From CAVSVP01 sp963731125 (GTDB lineage: Bacteria > Pseudomonadota > Gammaproteobacteria > Competibacterales > Competibacteraceae), in NCBI GenBank assembly GCA_963731125.1, contig CAVSVP010000022.1, positions 9,027 through 73,026 on the forward strand: a stretch of DNA of 64,000 bases, read 5' to 3'. The translations under genes were made by a program, and so were the position numbers. Shown here piece by piece: positions 1-7,868 of the stretch (its first letter is position 1; each line of letters begins with the position of its first letter). Under the pieces are notes generated by a model. It worked only from the letters and a program-made list of their open reading frames with translations. It made no database searches and was not told the DNA's origin.

Positions 1-404
1 GGATGACTAAAAAACGACACCAGCGAGGTAACACGTTGTTTCTCGCCTTCCTTGGGTGGGAAGGTGCGGGTGATACGCTTGCCATCCATAGCGATCGTCT
101 CGGCCTGCGCGTACTGCGGCATCCAGCGATTGAACTGCCTACACAAACCCTCGCTCGACAGCTGCTGGCTCAAGCGTTGCAACGTACTGTAGGAGGGCGC
201 TTTATCGCGCGGTAACGGGATCACCTCGGCCAGCGCTTGCACATGGGTGCGCGCAAAGCGCGCGATCCCTTTCAGGCTCGTTCGCCCGCATAGCATCGCC
301 ATTACCATCATCGTTACGCTCGACAACTGCACAGGGCGAATGCCTTTCGCATGACGCGGGTCTGCTAACTCGGATAAATAATGCACTAGCCTGTGATAGG
401 CCAT
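1..404 (-). CDS. ISAs1-family transposase, N-terminal part (runs off window)
   Basis: An open frame of 134 codons reads leftwards from an ATG at 404 and leaves the window without a stop. A GGAG sits about 10 nt upstream of that ATG. The protein begins MAYHRLVHYLSELADPR and continues with the ISAs1-type N-terminal region, where DPR and a following small hydrophobic helix (VTMMVMAMLCG) are typical. Near residue 111 is AMDGKRITR, which fits the first catalytic Asp of the DDE domain. The role is cut-and-paste transposition of its own element. Full-length relatives are about 370-380 residues, so only a third is visible and I cannot tell whether the gene is intact beyond the edge. The neighbour at 486 is an unrelated IS66 remnant, so this is one end of a transposon cluster. 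The family call rests on recognising motifs, not on an alignment. Confidence 0.75.
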   Translation of the reverse strand, partial: MAYHRLVHYLSELADPRHAKGIRPVQLSSVTMMVMAMLCGRTSLKGIARFARTHVQALAEVIPLPRDKAPSYSTLQRLSQQLSSEGLCRQFNRWMPQYAQAETIAMDGKRITRTFPPKEGEKQRVTSLVSFFSH

Positions 405-485
405 CAAGGGGGGCTCCGATCGTTCAATAGGTTAGTCAAAGCTGTTCGATAACTTTATGATAGCATAAAATTATCTGTACTTTGA

Positions 486-929
486 ATCGACCCTCCCTTA
501 TCCAAGGGGGCGCAACGCCAACAACAGCAGGTGCTCCAGAGCCTGCTTGAGCACTGGCCAGGGCTGACTCTCTTTCTCGATCACCCCGAGGTTCCTCTGG
601 ACAACAATCGCGCCGAGAACAGCCTGCGTACCCCGGTGACCGGACGCAAGCACTACTATGGATCGGGCAGCCTCTGGAGTGCGCAGTTGGCCGCCACCCG
701 CTTCTCGGTGCTGCAGACGTTGGAGCTGTGGGGCATTAACCCGCGGCACTGGTTGACGGTTTATCTCCAGGCGTGTGCCGACAATGGCGCCCGCCCCCCG
801 CGGGATCTCGATCCCTTTCTGCCGTGGCGCATGGAGGAACCGCGACGTGCTGAGCTGACCCGACCCTATTCCCCCCAGGCGCCACCGGCCTCACCCACCG
901 CACCCGTACCCGGTCACGACCGCTCGTGA
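486..929 (+). pseudogene. IS66-family transposase remnant (C-terminal part)
   Basis: The frame is open from a stop at 483-485 to the TGA at 927-929 but has no plausible start; the usable in-frame GTG at 531 has no ribosome binding site. The sequence matches the end of the IS66 TnpC DDE domain: LDHPEVPLDNNRAENSLR carries the conserved NNxAExxLR region with the catalytic Glu, followed by GRKHYYGSGS and a long C-terminal tail. IS66 TnpC proteins are about 500 residues, so most of the protein, including the first two catalytic Asp residues, is missing upstream. It therefore cannot be active. Its stop overlaps the GTG start of the following DruA-like gene (GTGA at 926-929), which suggests that the two were once translated together as tnpC plus a passenger gene. 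The upstream break falls between 404 and 486. Confidence 0.8.
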
Positions 930-1784
930 GCTATCGCTACTGTGGTCGCCACTTCCGTGCCGAGGAGATCGCCCAAATCCGTCGGCTCATTGCTGAGGCG
1001 CCCGGACGCACCCGCGCCGAGCTCTCCCGATTGACCTGTCAGGTCCTGGGCTGGTACAAGGCCGATGGCGGCTGGAAAGACATGTCCGCCCGCGTCGCCA
1101 TGCTACGGATGCACCGCGATGGGCTCATCGAGCTGCCACCCCCGCGTCACCCCCAACCCCGGGCAACGGTGGCGATCACTTCGCAAACCGATCCCGGGCT
1201 ACCGATCGTCAGCCCGGCTCGGGCCCTCACCCCGCTACGACTGCAACCGGTTCAAAACCGCCAGGATTCGCGGCGGTGGAACGAGTACCTCCACCGCTAC
1301 CACTATCTCGGCTATCAACCCCTGCCTGGCGCCCAATTGCGCTACCGCATCTTCTCCGGCCCACAACTGATCGCGCGGCTCGGCTTTGGCGCCGCCGCCT
1401 GGCAGGTCGCGCCACGCGACCGCGATATCGGCTGGCGCCCTGAGCAGCGCACGCGACATCTGCCGCTGATCGTCAACAATGCCCGCTTTCTGATCCTGCC
1501 CTGGGTGCACTCCCGCAATCTGGCCTCCATGATCTTAGCCAAGGCCGCCCGGCTGCTTCCCAGGCAGTGGCAGCAGCAGCTATGGCTATCGCCCCGTCCT
1601 GCTAGAGACTTTCGTGGAGAAACCCCGCTTTCAGGGCACCTGCTACCAAGCGGCCAATTGGGTTTACCTGGGTCAAACTCAAGGCCGGGGGAAACTCGGA
1701 CCGGCTCGAAAACAGAGTGTTCCCATCAAGGACTTATGGGTTTATCCTTTGGATCAACACTTCAGGCAGGTGCTAACCCGCTGA
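926..1784 (+). pseudogene. DruA/DUF4338-like protein, frameshifted
   Basis: The frame opens at GTG 926, overlapping the IS66 stop. It reads a winged-helix-like N-terminus (RRLIAEAPGRTRAELSR), then a region typical of DUF4338, the family that includes DruA of Druantia defence systems (WNEYLHRYHYLGYQ, GAQLRYRIFSG, ARFLILPWV). Near 1579 one extra base breaks the frame. Moving by one base restores the family's expected ending: GYRPVLLETFVEKPRFQGTC, then a segment with NWVYLGQTQGRGK, and a stop at 1782-1784. Staying in the first frame gives an unrelated tail to 1840. I therefore read one gene of about 285 codons inactivated by a single indel; a sequencing error would look the same. The cellular role is unknown. 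DUF4338 proteins also occur beside transposases, so this is more likely an element passenger than a defence gene. No other Druantia component is visible. Confidence 0.7.
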
Positions 1785-1961
1785 TCGTTCCAAGAATGGG
1801 TTGGCCGAATATTTACGGTGAGGGGGCTTTAAATATTTGATTCGTATTAAAATGCGTCATATCGTCTTTGAATTGAAAAACACGCTTACTCTATCGATCG
1901 CAAATATTATATCTTTGCACCTGCAAAGTTCTGGTTTACATCACCATGAGGAGGATTTCCC

Positions 1962-2708
1962 ATGATGAAGAAGCTTATTGGCATTCCCTTATTGAGCGCC
2001 GGAATAGGCCTGTCCACCAGCTTGTTATCAGACGAAAAGGCACATTGGAGCTATGCCGGTCCCAAAGGGCCAGAGTACTGGGGTGAATTGGATCCAGCGT
2101 TTGCCGTCTGCTCTTCTGGAGAAAATCAGTCACCCGTTAATCTGACCGATATGATTAAGGGCAATCTCTCCGAGATCAACATCAACTATCGGGCAGGTGG
2201 TAATGAGATTTTGAATAATGGCCATACTATTCAGGTCAACTACGCTCCTGGTAGCACCCTCACAGTAAGCGGCCACATCTTTGAGCTAAAGCAATTTCAC
2301 TTCCATTCTCCCAGCGAAAATACTATCGAAGGCTACTCTTATCCTATGGAAGCGCACCTTGTCCATGCCGACAAAGACGGTAATCTCGCGGTCATTGCGG
2401 CCATGTTCAAAGAGGGCAGGGAAAATGCCGCATTGGCAAAGGCGTGGGCGCACATGCCCGAGCAAACCGGCGAAAAGCATCAACTACCTACGCATATCAA
2501 TGTCAATAATCTTTTGCCGCATGATGATGATTACTACCGTTTCAACGGTTCACTCACGACGCTTCCTTGTTCTGAAGGCGTTTGGTGGCTGGTCATGAAG
2601 TTCTACAACACCGCTTCAAAAGCGCAGCTTGCGAAATTTACGCATACCATGCATCACCCGAACAATCGTCCTGTTCAGCCCATCAACGCGCGACTGATCG
2701 TTCAATAA
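1962..2708 (+). CDS. Alpha-class carbonic anhydrase, exported
   Basis: This 248-residue protein should interconvert carbon dioxide and bicarbonate in the periplasm. The N-terminus MMKKLIGIPLLSAGIGLST is a Sec signal peptide. The start ATG at 1962 follows a good ribosome binding site (GAGGAGG, about 1945-1955). The alpha-CA fold is seen in HWSYAGPKGPEYWGEL and SGENQSPVNL near residues 28-60. The three zinc-binding histidines are His113 and His115 (QFHFHSPSEN) and His132 (EAHLVH). Cys50 and the Cys in LTTLPCSEGVWW are placed for the usual disulphide. The C-terminal PVQPINAR is also typical. Length is normal for bacterial alpha-CAs. The gene stands alone between transposon remnants and an FKBP-like gene, followed by a strong hairpin at 2761. 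In an autotroph it would feed bicarbonate or CO2 uptake; that use is inference. Confidence 0.95.
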   Translation: MMKKLIGIPLLSAGIGLSTSLLSDEKAHWSYAGPKGPEYWGELDPAFAVCSSGENQSPVNLTDMIKGNLSEININYRAGGNEILNNGHTIQVNYAPGSTLTVSGHIFELKQFHFHSPSENTIEGYSYPMEAHLVHADKDGNLAVIAAMFKEGRENAALAKAWAHMPEQTGEKHQLPTHINVNNLLPHDDDYYRFNGSLTTLPCSEGVWWLVMKFYNTASKAQLAKFTHTMHHPNNRPVQPINARLIVQ

Positions 2709-2760
2709 TACTTAACCCTCACCATTTAGAGTTAACCGTTATTCTGAAGTCACCAATTCC

Positions 2761-2789
2761 GTAGGGGCGATTCATGAATCGCCCCCTAC
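2761..2789. terminator. Strong hairpin downstream of carbonic anhydrase
   Basis: GTAGGGGCGATTCA pairs with TGAATCGCCCCCTAC (2775-2789), giving a stem of about 14 pairs with one bulged base and almost no loop. It lies 53 nt after the carbonic anhydrase stop. There is no T-run, so it may be a REP-like palindrome or an mRNA 3' end stabiliser rather than a classical Rho-independent terminator. Confidence 0.5.
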
Positions 2790-2905
2790 ACGTCCGGCAC
2801 CAGATGATGGCAGCGTGAAAAGTGACAGATGTATTTTCTCGCATTTGATGTGGGAACAGGAGATTCCCCGACAGCTAAACTAATTCATTCGTTAGTCATG
2901 CAAAA

Positions 2906-3295
2906 ATGTTATTAAAAAAGGGAGTCAAGTTACTTGAAGAAATAGAAGGAAATGGTGAAATCGTATTTCGTCAGCATTGTTATGTGTTGGCGATTAGGAT
3001 AACCCTAAATAAGGGCGAGATAATAAAAACACCGAATCAATGCCTGTCTCATTCGATAGACGATAATCTAAAAGTATACGATGATGGCTTTTTTGAGCAT
3101 CGCGTTAGGATCGATAGAGAGTGTTTAATATCAGGTATTTTTTATGCGATTGAGGGTATGAAGGTTGGTGGTTATAGAAAAGTTTCTATCAGTCCTCATT
3201 TGGCCTATAGAGAAAACGGCATACCCGGTATAATCCCACCGCATGCGAAACTTGTCGTTGAAATAAAGGTTATTCGTGAAGCAAACAATGGCTAG
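2906..3295 (+). CDS. FKBP-like peptidyl-prolyl isomerase domain protein
   Basis: This small protein of 129 residues has no signal peptide. The C-terminal half (about residues 79-125) has the FKBP pattern: FYAIEGMKVGGYRKVSISPH, then LAYRENGIPGIIPPHAKLVV. These correspond to the conserved GM..GG.R.....P.LAYG, IPP.A.L segments of FKBP-type prolyl isomerases. The N-terminal half (QHCYVLAIRITLNKGEII) fits the first strands of the fold. Some active-site aromatic residues seem altered (LAYR instead of LAYG), so catalytic activity is uncertain and a chaperone or binding role is possible. No clear Shine-Dalgarno precedes the ATG at 2906. It sits between the carbonic anhydrase and a HicB-like fragment, in a lower-GC stretch than its left neighbour, which suggests a different origin. 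The client protein is unknown. Confidence 0.65.
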   Translation: MLLKKGVKLLEEIEGNGEIVFRQHCYVLAIRITLNKGEIIKTPNQCLSHSIDDNLKVYDDGFFEHRVRIDRECLISGIFYAIEGMKVGGYRKVSISPHLAYRENGIPGIIPPHAKLVVEIKVIREANNG

Positions 3296-3380
3296 CCAGG
3301 CGCTTAGCTAAGGTGGCTTGCTTTGTTGCGCCGCCTGTTGGCATCGCCGGTACATGCTGCAAAGCAATGGAGAGATGTTG

Positions 3381-3503
3381 ATGGAATGTAAGGTAATGGT
3401 TTACGAGGCCGAAGAGGGCGGATACTGGATAAAGGCTTCCTCAATTCCTGAATGCGCAACACAGGTGAATATGCCCGGGATCACATCGAGTCCTCACCCG
3501 TGA
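3381..3503 (+). pseudogene. HicB-like antitoxin fragment
   Basis: The 40 codons from ATG 3381 encode MECKVMVYEAEEGGYWIKAS followed by SIPECATQ. This matches the start of HicB antitoxins (a short strand, E-E-G-G-Y-W, then a proline and GC.SQ-type segment). In full HicB proteins the next part contains a helix beginning near G(D/E)T.EEAL. Here the frame instead gives VNMPGITSSPHP and stops. Adding one base after the Gln codon would read GEYARDHIESS, so a frameshift is possible. No HicA toxin gene lies next to it. A similar longer frame starts at 3318, but the upstream residues are not HicB-like. I regard it as a decayed toxin-antitoxin remnant; a genuine small HicB-like protein cannot be excluded. 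Confidence 0.45.
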
Positions 3504-3529
3504 ACAGACAGCATTAGGATACAATAAAA

Positions 3530-4174
3530 ATGAAAGAGGGAATTGTCATATTATTCGCATTTGCCGTATTACTATGGCTCGGGATTACGTACCGCAGTCG
3601 TCTACAAAAAAGAAAGCGTGAACGTATTATCAATAATTACCGATTTCCCGATTCTATTGTTGATAAAATTCGCAAGCGTTATCCACATTTGACGGATGAC
3701 GATTTGCAGAAAGTCAACCAGGGTCTGAGAGAATATTTTCAAATTTGTAACTTGGCGGGAAAACGCTTAATAGCAATGCCATCTCAGGTGGTGGACGTTG
3801 CATGGCATGAGTTTATACTTTTTACGCGCCTATACCAAAAGTTCTGCGCTGATGCGCTAGGCAGATTTCTTCACCATACTCCCGCTGAAGCAATGAGTCG
3901 TCCGCAGTCGGCACAGGACGGCATCAAGCGAGCCTGGAGATTGTCGTGTCATCGATCCGGAATTGATCCTAAATCTCCGACACGTCTGCCGCTTCTTTTT
4001 GGGATAGATGCGGATCTGGTGATTCCGGACGGATTTACGTATGCACTGGATTGTACAAAACCCGGGGCTGATGGTTATTGCGCAGGTCACATTAGCTGCA
4101 GCAGTGGTTGTGCGGGTGATAGCGGTGGGTGTGGAGGCGATGGTGGCTGTGGTGGAGGGTGTGGCGGAGACTAA
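3530..4174 (+). CDS. Glycine-rich-domain (GRDP/DUF1399-like) protein with Cys-Gly tail
   Basis: A 214-residue protein with one N-terminal membrane segment (IVILFAFAVLLWLGITY, residues 4-20) followed by a basic stretch (RSRLQKRKRER). Residues about 80-125 contain VVDVAWHEFILFTRLYQKFC and GRFLHHTP. This matches the pattern V(D)..WH..IL.T..Y...C....G.F.HH.P of GRDP/DUF1399-type proteins, whose biochemical role in bacteria is not established. The last 30 residues are almost only Gly, Cys, Ser and Asp (for example GGCGGDGGCGGGCGGD), with seven cysteines, suggesting a disulphide-rich or metal-binding tail. The membrane segment predicts a bitopic protein; which side the tail faces cannot be read from the sequence. 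The repetitive 3' end overlaps the next gene's likely start by 35 bases. The start ATG 3530 lies after a weak purine-rich stretch. Confidence 0.7.
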   Translation: MKEGIVILFAFAVLLWLGITYRSRLQKRKRERIINNYRFPDSIVDKIRKRYPHLTDDDLQKVNQGLREYFQICNLAGKRLIAMPSQVVDVAWHEFILFTRLYQKFCADALGRFLHHTPAEAMSRPQSAQDGIKRAWRLSCHRSGIDPKSPTRLPLLFGIDADLVIPDGFTYALDCTKPGADGYCAGHISCSSGCAGDSGGCGGDGGCGGGCGGD

Positions 4175-4838
4175 CGATACCAAAATAATCGACTCCTGGA
4201 GCAAGAACGCCGCATCGTGGACAGCTGCGGTGCGGGAGGGACAGATCGAAAGCCGTCAGCTAATCACTAATCAGGCGATCGTCGATGCCGTTCTGAGCCG
4301 TTCTCCGGACGCTGTTCTCGATATGGGCTGTGGCGAAGGGTGGCTGGCTCGGGCACTCGCCGCCAAGAAAATCCATGTGATTGGAATCGATGTCGTTCCA
4401 GAGCTGATTGCCCAGGCGCAGAGGGCAGGAGGGGGCGATTTTAGGGTGGCATCCTACGAGGAGATGGCTGCCGGCCAACTCGACGTCTGCGTTGATGTCG
4501 TTGTCAGTAATTTCGCGCTGCTCGGTAAGGCATCCGTCGAAGGCGTGTTTCGAGCGATGCCATGGCTGCTGAACTCGCACGGTTCATGCATCGTCCAGAC
4601 GCTTCATCCGATCGTGGCGTGCGGTGATTTTCCCTACCGGGATGGCTGGCGAGAAGGCTCATGGGCCGGCTTCGGTTCCGCTTTCAGCGATCCCGCCCCC
4701 TGGTATTTCAGAACCCTGGAGAGCTGGATAAAGCTGCTTTTGGATAGCGGATTCCGGCTGCTTGAGGTACATGAACCTGTCCATCCAAAGACCCAGAAGC
4801 CGGCTTCGGTGATATTTATTGCAGAGCTTGACCGCTAG
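4140..4838 (+). CDS. Class I SAM-dependent methyltransferase
   Basis: A soluble class I methyltransferase of about 232 residues. Motif I, AVLDMGCGEGWLARALAA, lies near residues 57-75 from the chosen start, followed by the acidic residue of motif II in IGIDVVPELIAQA and motif IV in VVVSNFALLG. The C-terminal part (TLHPIVACGDFPYRDGWREG) resembles the region after the Rossmann fold in small-molecule or quinone-type methyltransferases, but the substrate cannot be told. The start is uncertain. The open frame extends back to 4041, inside the upstream gene's Gly-Cys coding repeat, where the translation is Ala/Val-rich and looks like a shadow. ATG 4140 has GGAGG just upstream but with only 2 nt spacing; GTG 4161 is an alternative. 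The overlap with the upstream stop suggests translational coupling. Confidence 0.75.
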   Translation: MVAVVEGVAETNDTKIIDSWSKNAASWTAAVREGQIESRQLITNQAIVDAVLSRSPDAVLDMGCGEGWLARALAAKKIHVIGIDVVPELIAQAQRAGGGDFRVASYEEMAAGQLDVCVDVVVSNFALLGKASVEGVFRAMPWLLNSHGSCIVQTLHPIVACGDFPYRDGWREGSWAGFGSAFSDPAPWYFRTLESWIKLLLDSGFRLLEVHEPVHPKTQKPASVIFIAELDR

Positions 4839-5137
4839 ATTTGCAACATTGACGAGTTTCGATAATACGGCAAGTGTAGAAAGCGGGGGTTCCGAAGATG
4901 TACCAGGGCATCAAATAAAAACCGATGACGCCTAATTGTCGTAGCATACCTAGTCCTCGATAATAATACGGCGCTGATTTGGCAGTCGCGTAAACCTCAG
5001 AAGGGAAGAGCGAATCTATGGATTATGATAGCTAATATGAATAGAGGCCAAGCGATGGTGTTATGGTTGGTGGCATTGCTCAAACGATGTCGCTGGCGCT
5101 CAACTTAGCGCTGTAGTACCCAAGAGTCGAAGAATTC
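4839..5137. other. Intergenic, nothing recognised
   Basis: No open frame with homology, hairpin terminator or repeat is seen between the methyltransferase stop and the histidine kinase start. It presumably carries the kinase promoter, but I cannot point to convincing -35/-10 boxes. Confidence 0.5.
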
Positions 5138-6481
5138 ATGCTGCGTTTTTTTTCCGTTGCGAGTTTTTTAGCGTTTGGTGTTATAGGAATAGTACTCATC
5201 GTACTCGACTATCACATAACGCTGCGTGCTGCTACTGAATTGGGTAAGCGTTCGAACCTAGGGATGGGAAAAATGCTTTTAGAAACCCTTAAGCCGCAGC
5301 TAAATGAGATGTTATCTTCGGGATCTGCAGTTGAAAAAGCTGAAAAAAGTTTTCTTATAAGTGCAGATATACAGAAAAATATTGATATTCTTATTTACAA
5401 TATAAAAATTCTAAAAATTAATATTTACGATGCGCAAGGAATTATAATATTCTCGACGAATAAAAGTGAGATTAGAAACAACAAAAGTAACAATATCAGA
5501 TTTAAAAAAGCTATTGAAGGTAAATTTACAAGTAGGCTTTTGCCTACTGAGAGATGCCAGGATTTCGCGGAAGATATCGGTGGAAATTGCTTTATTATAG
5601 AAAGCTATATTCCAATCCGGTTCGATCCAGCGGCATCTGTGAGCGGGGTTTTTGAGCTTTACACGGATATGGCTCCTTGGATGGAGGCCATGAAAGACTT
5701 TCAAATTCTACTGGTAATTAGCATCATTTTTATTTTGGCTATGCTATATGCAGTACTTATTTTCATAGCGTATCATGCTTATAAGGTAATTAAACGTCAG
5801 AGGCAAACCATTACAGAGAAAAGTTATCTTTCTTCACGGATTCTGGCGGCTCAAGAACAAGAAAGAAGAAGAGTCGCACAGGAATTGCACGACGGAATTG
5901 GACAATCGGTAAGCGCAATTAAGTTTTACACAGAAGCACTTTTGCAACAGTATGAAAAATCGAATGCTAAGTTTGTTTCAGAATCGCTGCGGAAAGTTAT
6001 TTATATGTTGAAAGATACCGTTGAAGAAATTCGGCGAATCGGTATGGCCTTGCATCCATCTACACTTGACGACTTAGGCGTAGCGGCAACTGTCGAGTGG
6101 TTTTGTAGGCAATTTCAATACACTTACAAGCACATCCGTATTGACAGAACGGTAGATATTGATGAGCATAATTTATCAGAATCTTTGAAAGTTGCTATTT
6201 ATAGAATTATTCAGGAAGCATTAAATAATGTCGCTACGCATAGCGGCGGGAATCATGTGCATCTTGGATTAATGCAGCGAAATCATGTAGTTGAGTTGAC
6301 TGTAGATGATAATGGTAAGGGCTTTAACTTAGAAAAATTAGGCTCGGAAAACAATACCAAAGTCAGTTTTGGTATCGTGGGAATGAAGGAACGTGTCGAA
6401 GTGTCCGGCGGATCTTTTGCAATTGAATCTGTTCTAAATCGTGGAACTAAAATTTCTGTAAGGTGGCTATTAACACAATAG
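5138..6481 (+). CDS. Membrane sensor histidine kinase, NarX/HPK7 type
   Basis: A 447-residue sensor kinase. The first membrane helix (FFSVASFLAFGVIGIVLIVL, residues 4-23) and the second (about residues 188-213) bracket a periplasmic sensor region of about 160 residues without a recognisable ligand motif. The cytoplasmic part has the HisKA_3 dimerisation domain, AQEQERRRVAQELHDGIGQ, with phospho-acceptor His251. The HATPase domain has an N-box (REALNNVATHSGG shifted as IQEALNNVATHSGG), G1 DDNGKGF and GIVGMKERV followed by the final GGSFAIES segment. This arrangement is that of NarX/UhpB/DegS-type kinases, which pair with NarL/FixJ regulators, and one is encoded convergently at 6563-7216. The stimulus is unknown. 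Nearby hydrogenase maturation relics make redox or hydrogen sensing conceivable, but nothing in the sequence shows it. AT-rich codon use contrasts with the GC-rich transposases around it. Confidence 0.92.
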   Translation: MLRFFSVASFLAFGVIGIVLIVLDYHITLRAATELGKRSNLGMGKMLLETLKPQLNEMLSSGSAVEKAEKSFLISADIQKNIDILIYNIKILKINIYDAQGIIIFSTNKSEIRNNKSNNIRFKKAIEGKFTSRLLPTERCQDFAEDIGGNCFIIESYIPIRFDPAASVSGVFELYTDMAPWMEAMKDFQILLVISIIFILAMLYAVLIFIAYHAYKVIKRQRQTITEKSYLSSRILAAQEQERRRVAQELHDGIGQSVSAIKFYTEALLQQYEKSNAKFVSESLRKVIYMLKDTVEEIRRIGMALHPSTLDDLGVAATVEWFCRQFQYTYKHIRIDRTVDIDEHNLSESLKVAIYRIIQEALNNVATHSGGNHVHLGLMQRNHVVELTVDDNGKGFNLEKLGSENNTKVSFGIVGMKERVEVSGGSFAIESVLNRGTKISVRWLLTQ

Positions 6482-6562
6482 TATCGGTAGGCCGTAAGTA
6501 TTTTAATTTAAAGCATTAAAAATTCTTTCAGCTGATAAACCAACACAGTTGCGAAGGCAAAT

Positions 6563-7216
6563 CTACGAACATGTCAATTTGTTTTCAATGGCATACGCAG
6601 TCAATTCTGACGAGTTGTGAAGATCGAGTTTCTTCATAAGATTAGAGCGGTGTTTTTCCACTGTTTTCACGCTGATGGAAAGATAAGAAGCGATTTCCTT
6701 ATTTTTTTTTCCTTCTGCAATAAGTTTTATGATTTCTCGTTCACGGGTGGATAGGGTGCCCCAAGAACACAGGGACTTTAAGGGTGAAGTCTGTTTGAGG
6801 TAGGTTGATATAATTTGATCACAGACACCTGGACTCAAATATTTTTTTCCACTTGTCACACTCTTAATAGCTCTCAACAGTTCTTCATGAGTATCGTCTT
6901 TTAGCACATAACCACTGGCGCCTGAATTTAATGCAGTTTTAACGTACTCTTCTGTTTTATGAACAGTTAGTACAATGATTTTGGTCTCTGGGAAGCGGCT
7001 TTTTATAATGTTTATGGCTTCTGTACCGTTTGTGTACGGCATAGAAAGATCCATTATTATAACCGTCGGCTTTAGAAGCTTAGCACAATGGATAGCGCTA
7101 CGGCCATCCTCAACCTCTCCCACGATTTCCAAATCAGAGTTCATTGATAATAAAAGTCGAAGCCCTTCACGCAGTATCGCATGGTCTTCCGCAATAAGAA
7201 TTCGCTCTTTGGCCAT
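6563..7216 (-). CDS. NarL/FixJ-family response regulator
   Basis: A 217-residue response regulator with a receiver domain (residues 4-120) and a LuxR-type helix-turn-helix (about 150-215). The acidic pair is in IAEDHAILREG, the phospho-acceptor is Asp56 (VIIMDLSMPYTNG), and the conserved Lys is in GYVLKDDTHEE. The output domain shows LSTREREIIKLIAEGKKNKE and ISVKTVEKHRSNLMKKL, the standard DNA-recognition helices. It is encoded convergently with the histidine kinase that ends at 6481, with 81 bases between stops, and is its probable partner. The start ATG at 7216 follows an upstream GGAGCAAG-like site (read on the minus strand). A three-unit TGTAAA repeat array lies about 195-305 bases upstream of this start and could be its control region; that is inference. 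Confidence 0.93.
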   Translation of the reverse strand: MAKERILIAEDHAILREGLRLLLSMNSDLEIVGEVEDGRSAIHCAKLLKPTVIIMDLSMPYTNGTEAINIIKSRFPETKIIVLTVHKTEEYVKTALNSGASGYVLKDDTHEELLRAIKSVTSGKKYLSPGVCDQIISTYLKQTSPLKSLCSWGTLSTREREIIKLIAEGKKNKEIASYLSISVKTVEKHRSNLMKKLDLHNSSELTAYAIENKLTCS

Positions 7217-7411
7217 TACTTGCTCCGGGAATTCATCATGTTGCCAATCTAAACATCATTGTGGTTTTTATTAAACGTAAAAGAAGTAATGTTTTTAATA
7301 ACTTTAAATAAATAGCTCCTATTATTTTCGAAGTATTATTTTAAATTTAGCATTAAAATTATAGAATTTTATCCGTAGAATTACGGATACGTATGCTATT
7401 TTACAGCTTTC

Positions 7412-7522
7412 AATTGTAAAAAAATGTAAATTTGGGGGAGTGGTAATGAACTTGTAATTGTAAACAAATGTAAATTTGTTGTGTTACTAATTAACTTGCT
7501 AATTGTAAAAAACTGTAAATTT
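7412..7522. repeat. Three-unit operator-like array, TGTAAA-N4-TGTAAA
   Basis: A 22-bp box, AATTGTAAAnAAnTGTAAATTT, occurs three times at 7412-7433, 7456-7477 and 7501-7522, so the spacing is 44 and 45 bases. Each box contains two TGTAAA hexamers in direct orientation, 10 bases apart (one helical turn). The spacers of units 2 and 3 also share the ending CTAATTAACTTGCT. The layout resembles binding sites of OmpR-type regulators such as CpxR (GTAAA-N5-GTAAA), but which protein binds is unknown. It lies upstream of the minus-strand response regulator gene. Confidence 0.7.
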
Positions 7523-7754
7523 AATGTAGAGCTAATTAACTTGCTCTGACGTTCAACAAGTCATTCATAAATAGACAGACCGGTTCATTACTGTTTCTTT
7601 TTTGAAATCCAAAAATTTACTTTTGCATTTGCGGAAATGCGACGAGGAATGGTTTTAAGCGAGCCAGAAAACTGACAGTAATTTATTTAATTATTTTAAT
7701 GCATTAAAGTTTGTACAGCTAACTGAGGTCAGAATGGAAGAAGTTTTGCCGTCG

Positions 7755-7868
7755 AACCTAGTACCTCTTCAACGTCGAATTTAGCAGTTGGCGATTCACC
7801 ACGGCGGATGCTCCGACAAAGTTCAAGCGATTGTATCCACAAATTCAATTTTGAAGAGGTACTAGGTT
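7755..7868. repeat. 114-bp element with 28-bp terminal inverted repeats
   Basis: AACCTAGTACCTCTTCAA (7755-7772) is the exact reverse complement of 7851-7868. With four mismatches the pairing extends to 28 bases on each side (7755-7782 and 7841-7868), enclosing a 58-base loop. It could be a miniature transposable element or a long hairpin. No target duplication is evident. Confidence 0.65.

Noticed and set aside
926..1784. An active Druantia defence system.
   Set aside because: Only a frameshifted DruA-like gene attached to a transposase remnant is present; no DruB-DruE-like helicase or other component follows.
7412..7522. CRISPR array interpretation of the three 44-45-bp-spaced repeats.
   Set aside because: Only three units, spacers of units 2 and 3 are themselves similar, and no cas gene is near; an operator array fits better.
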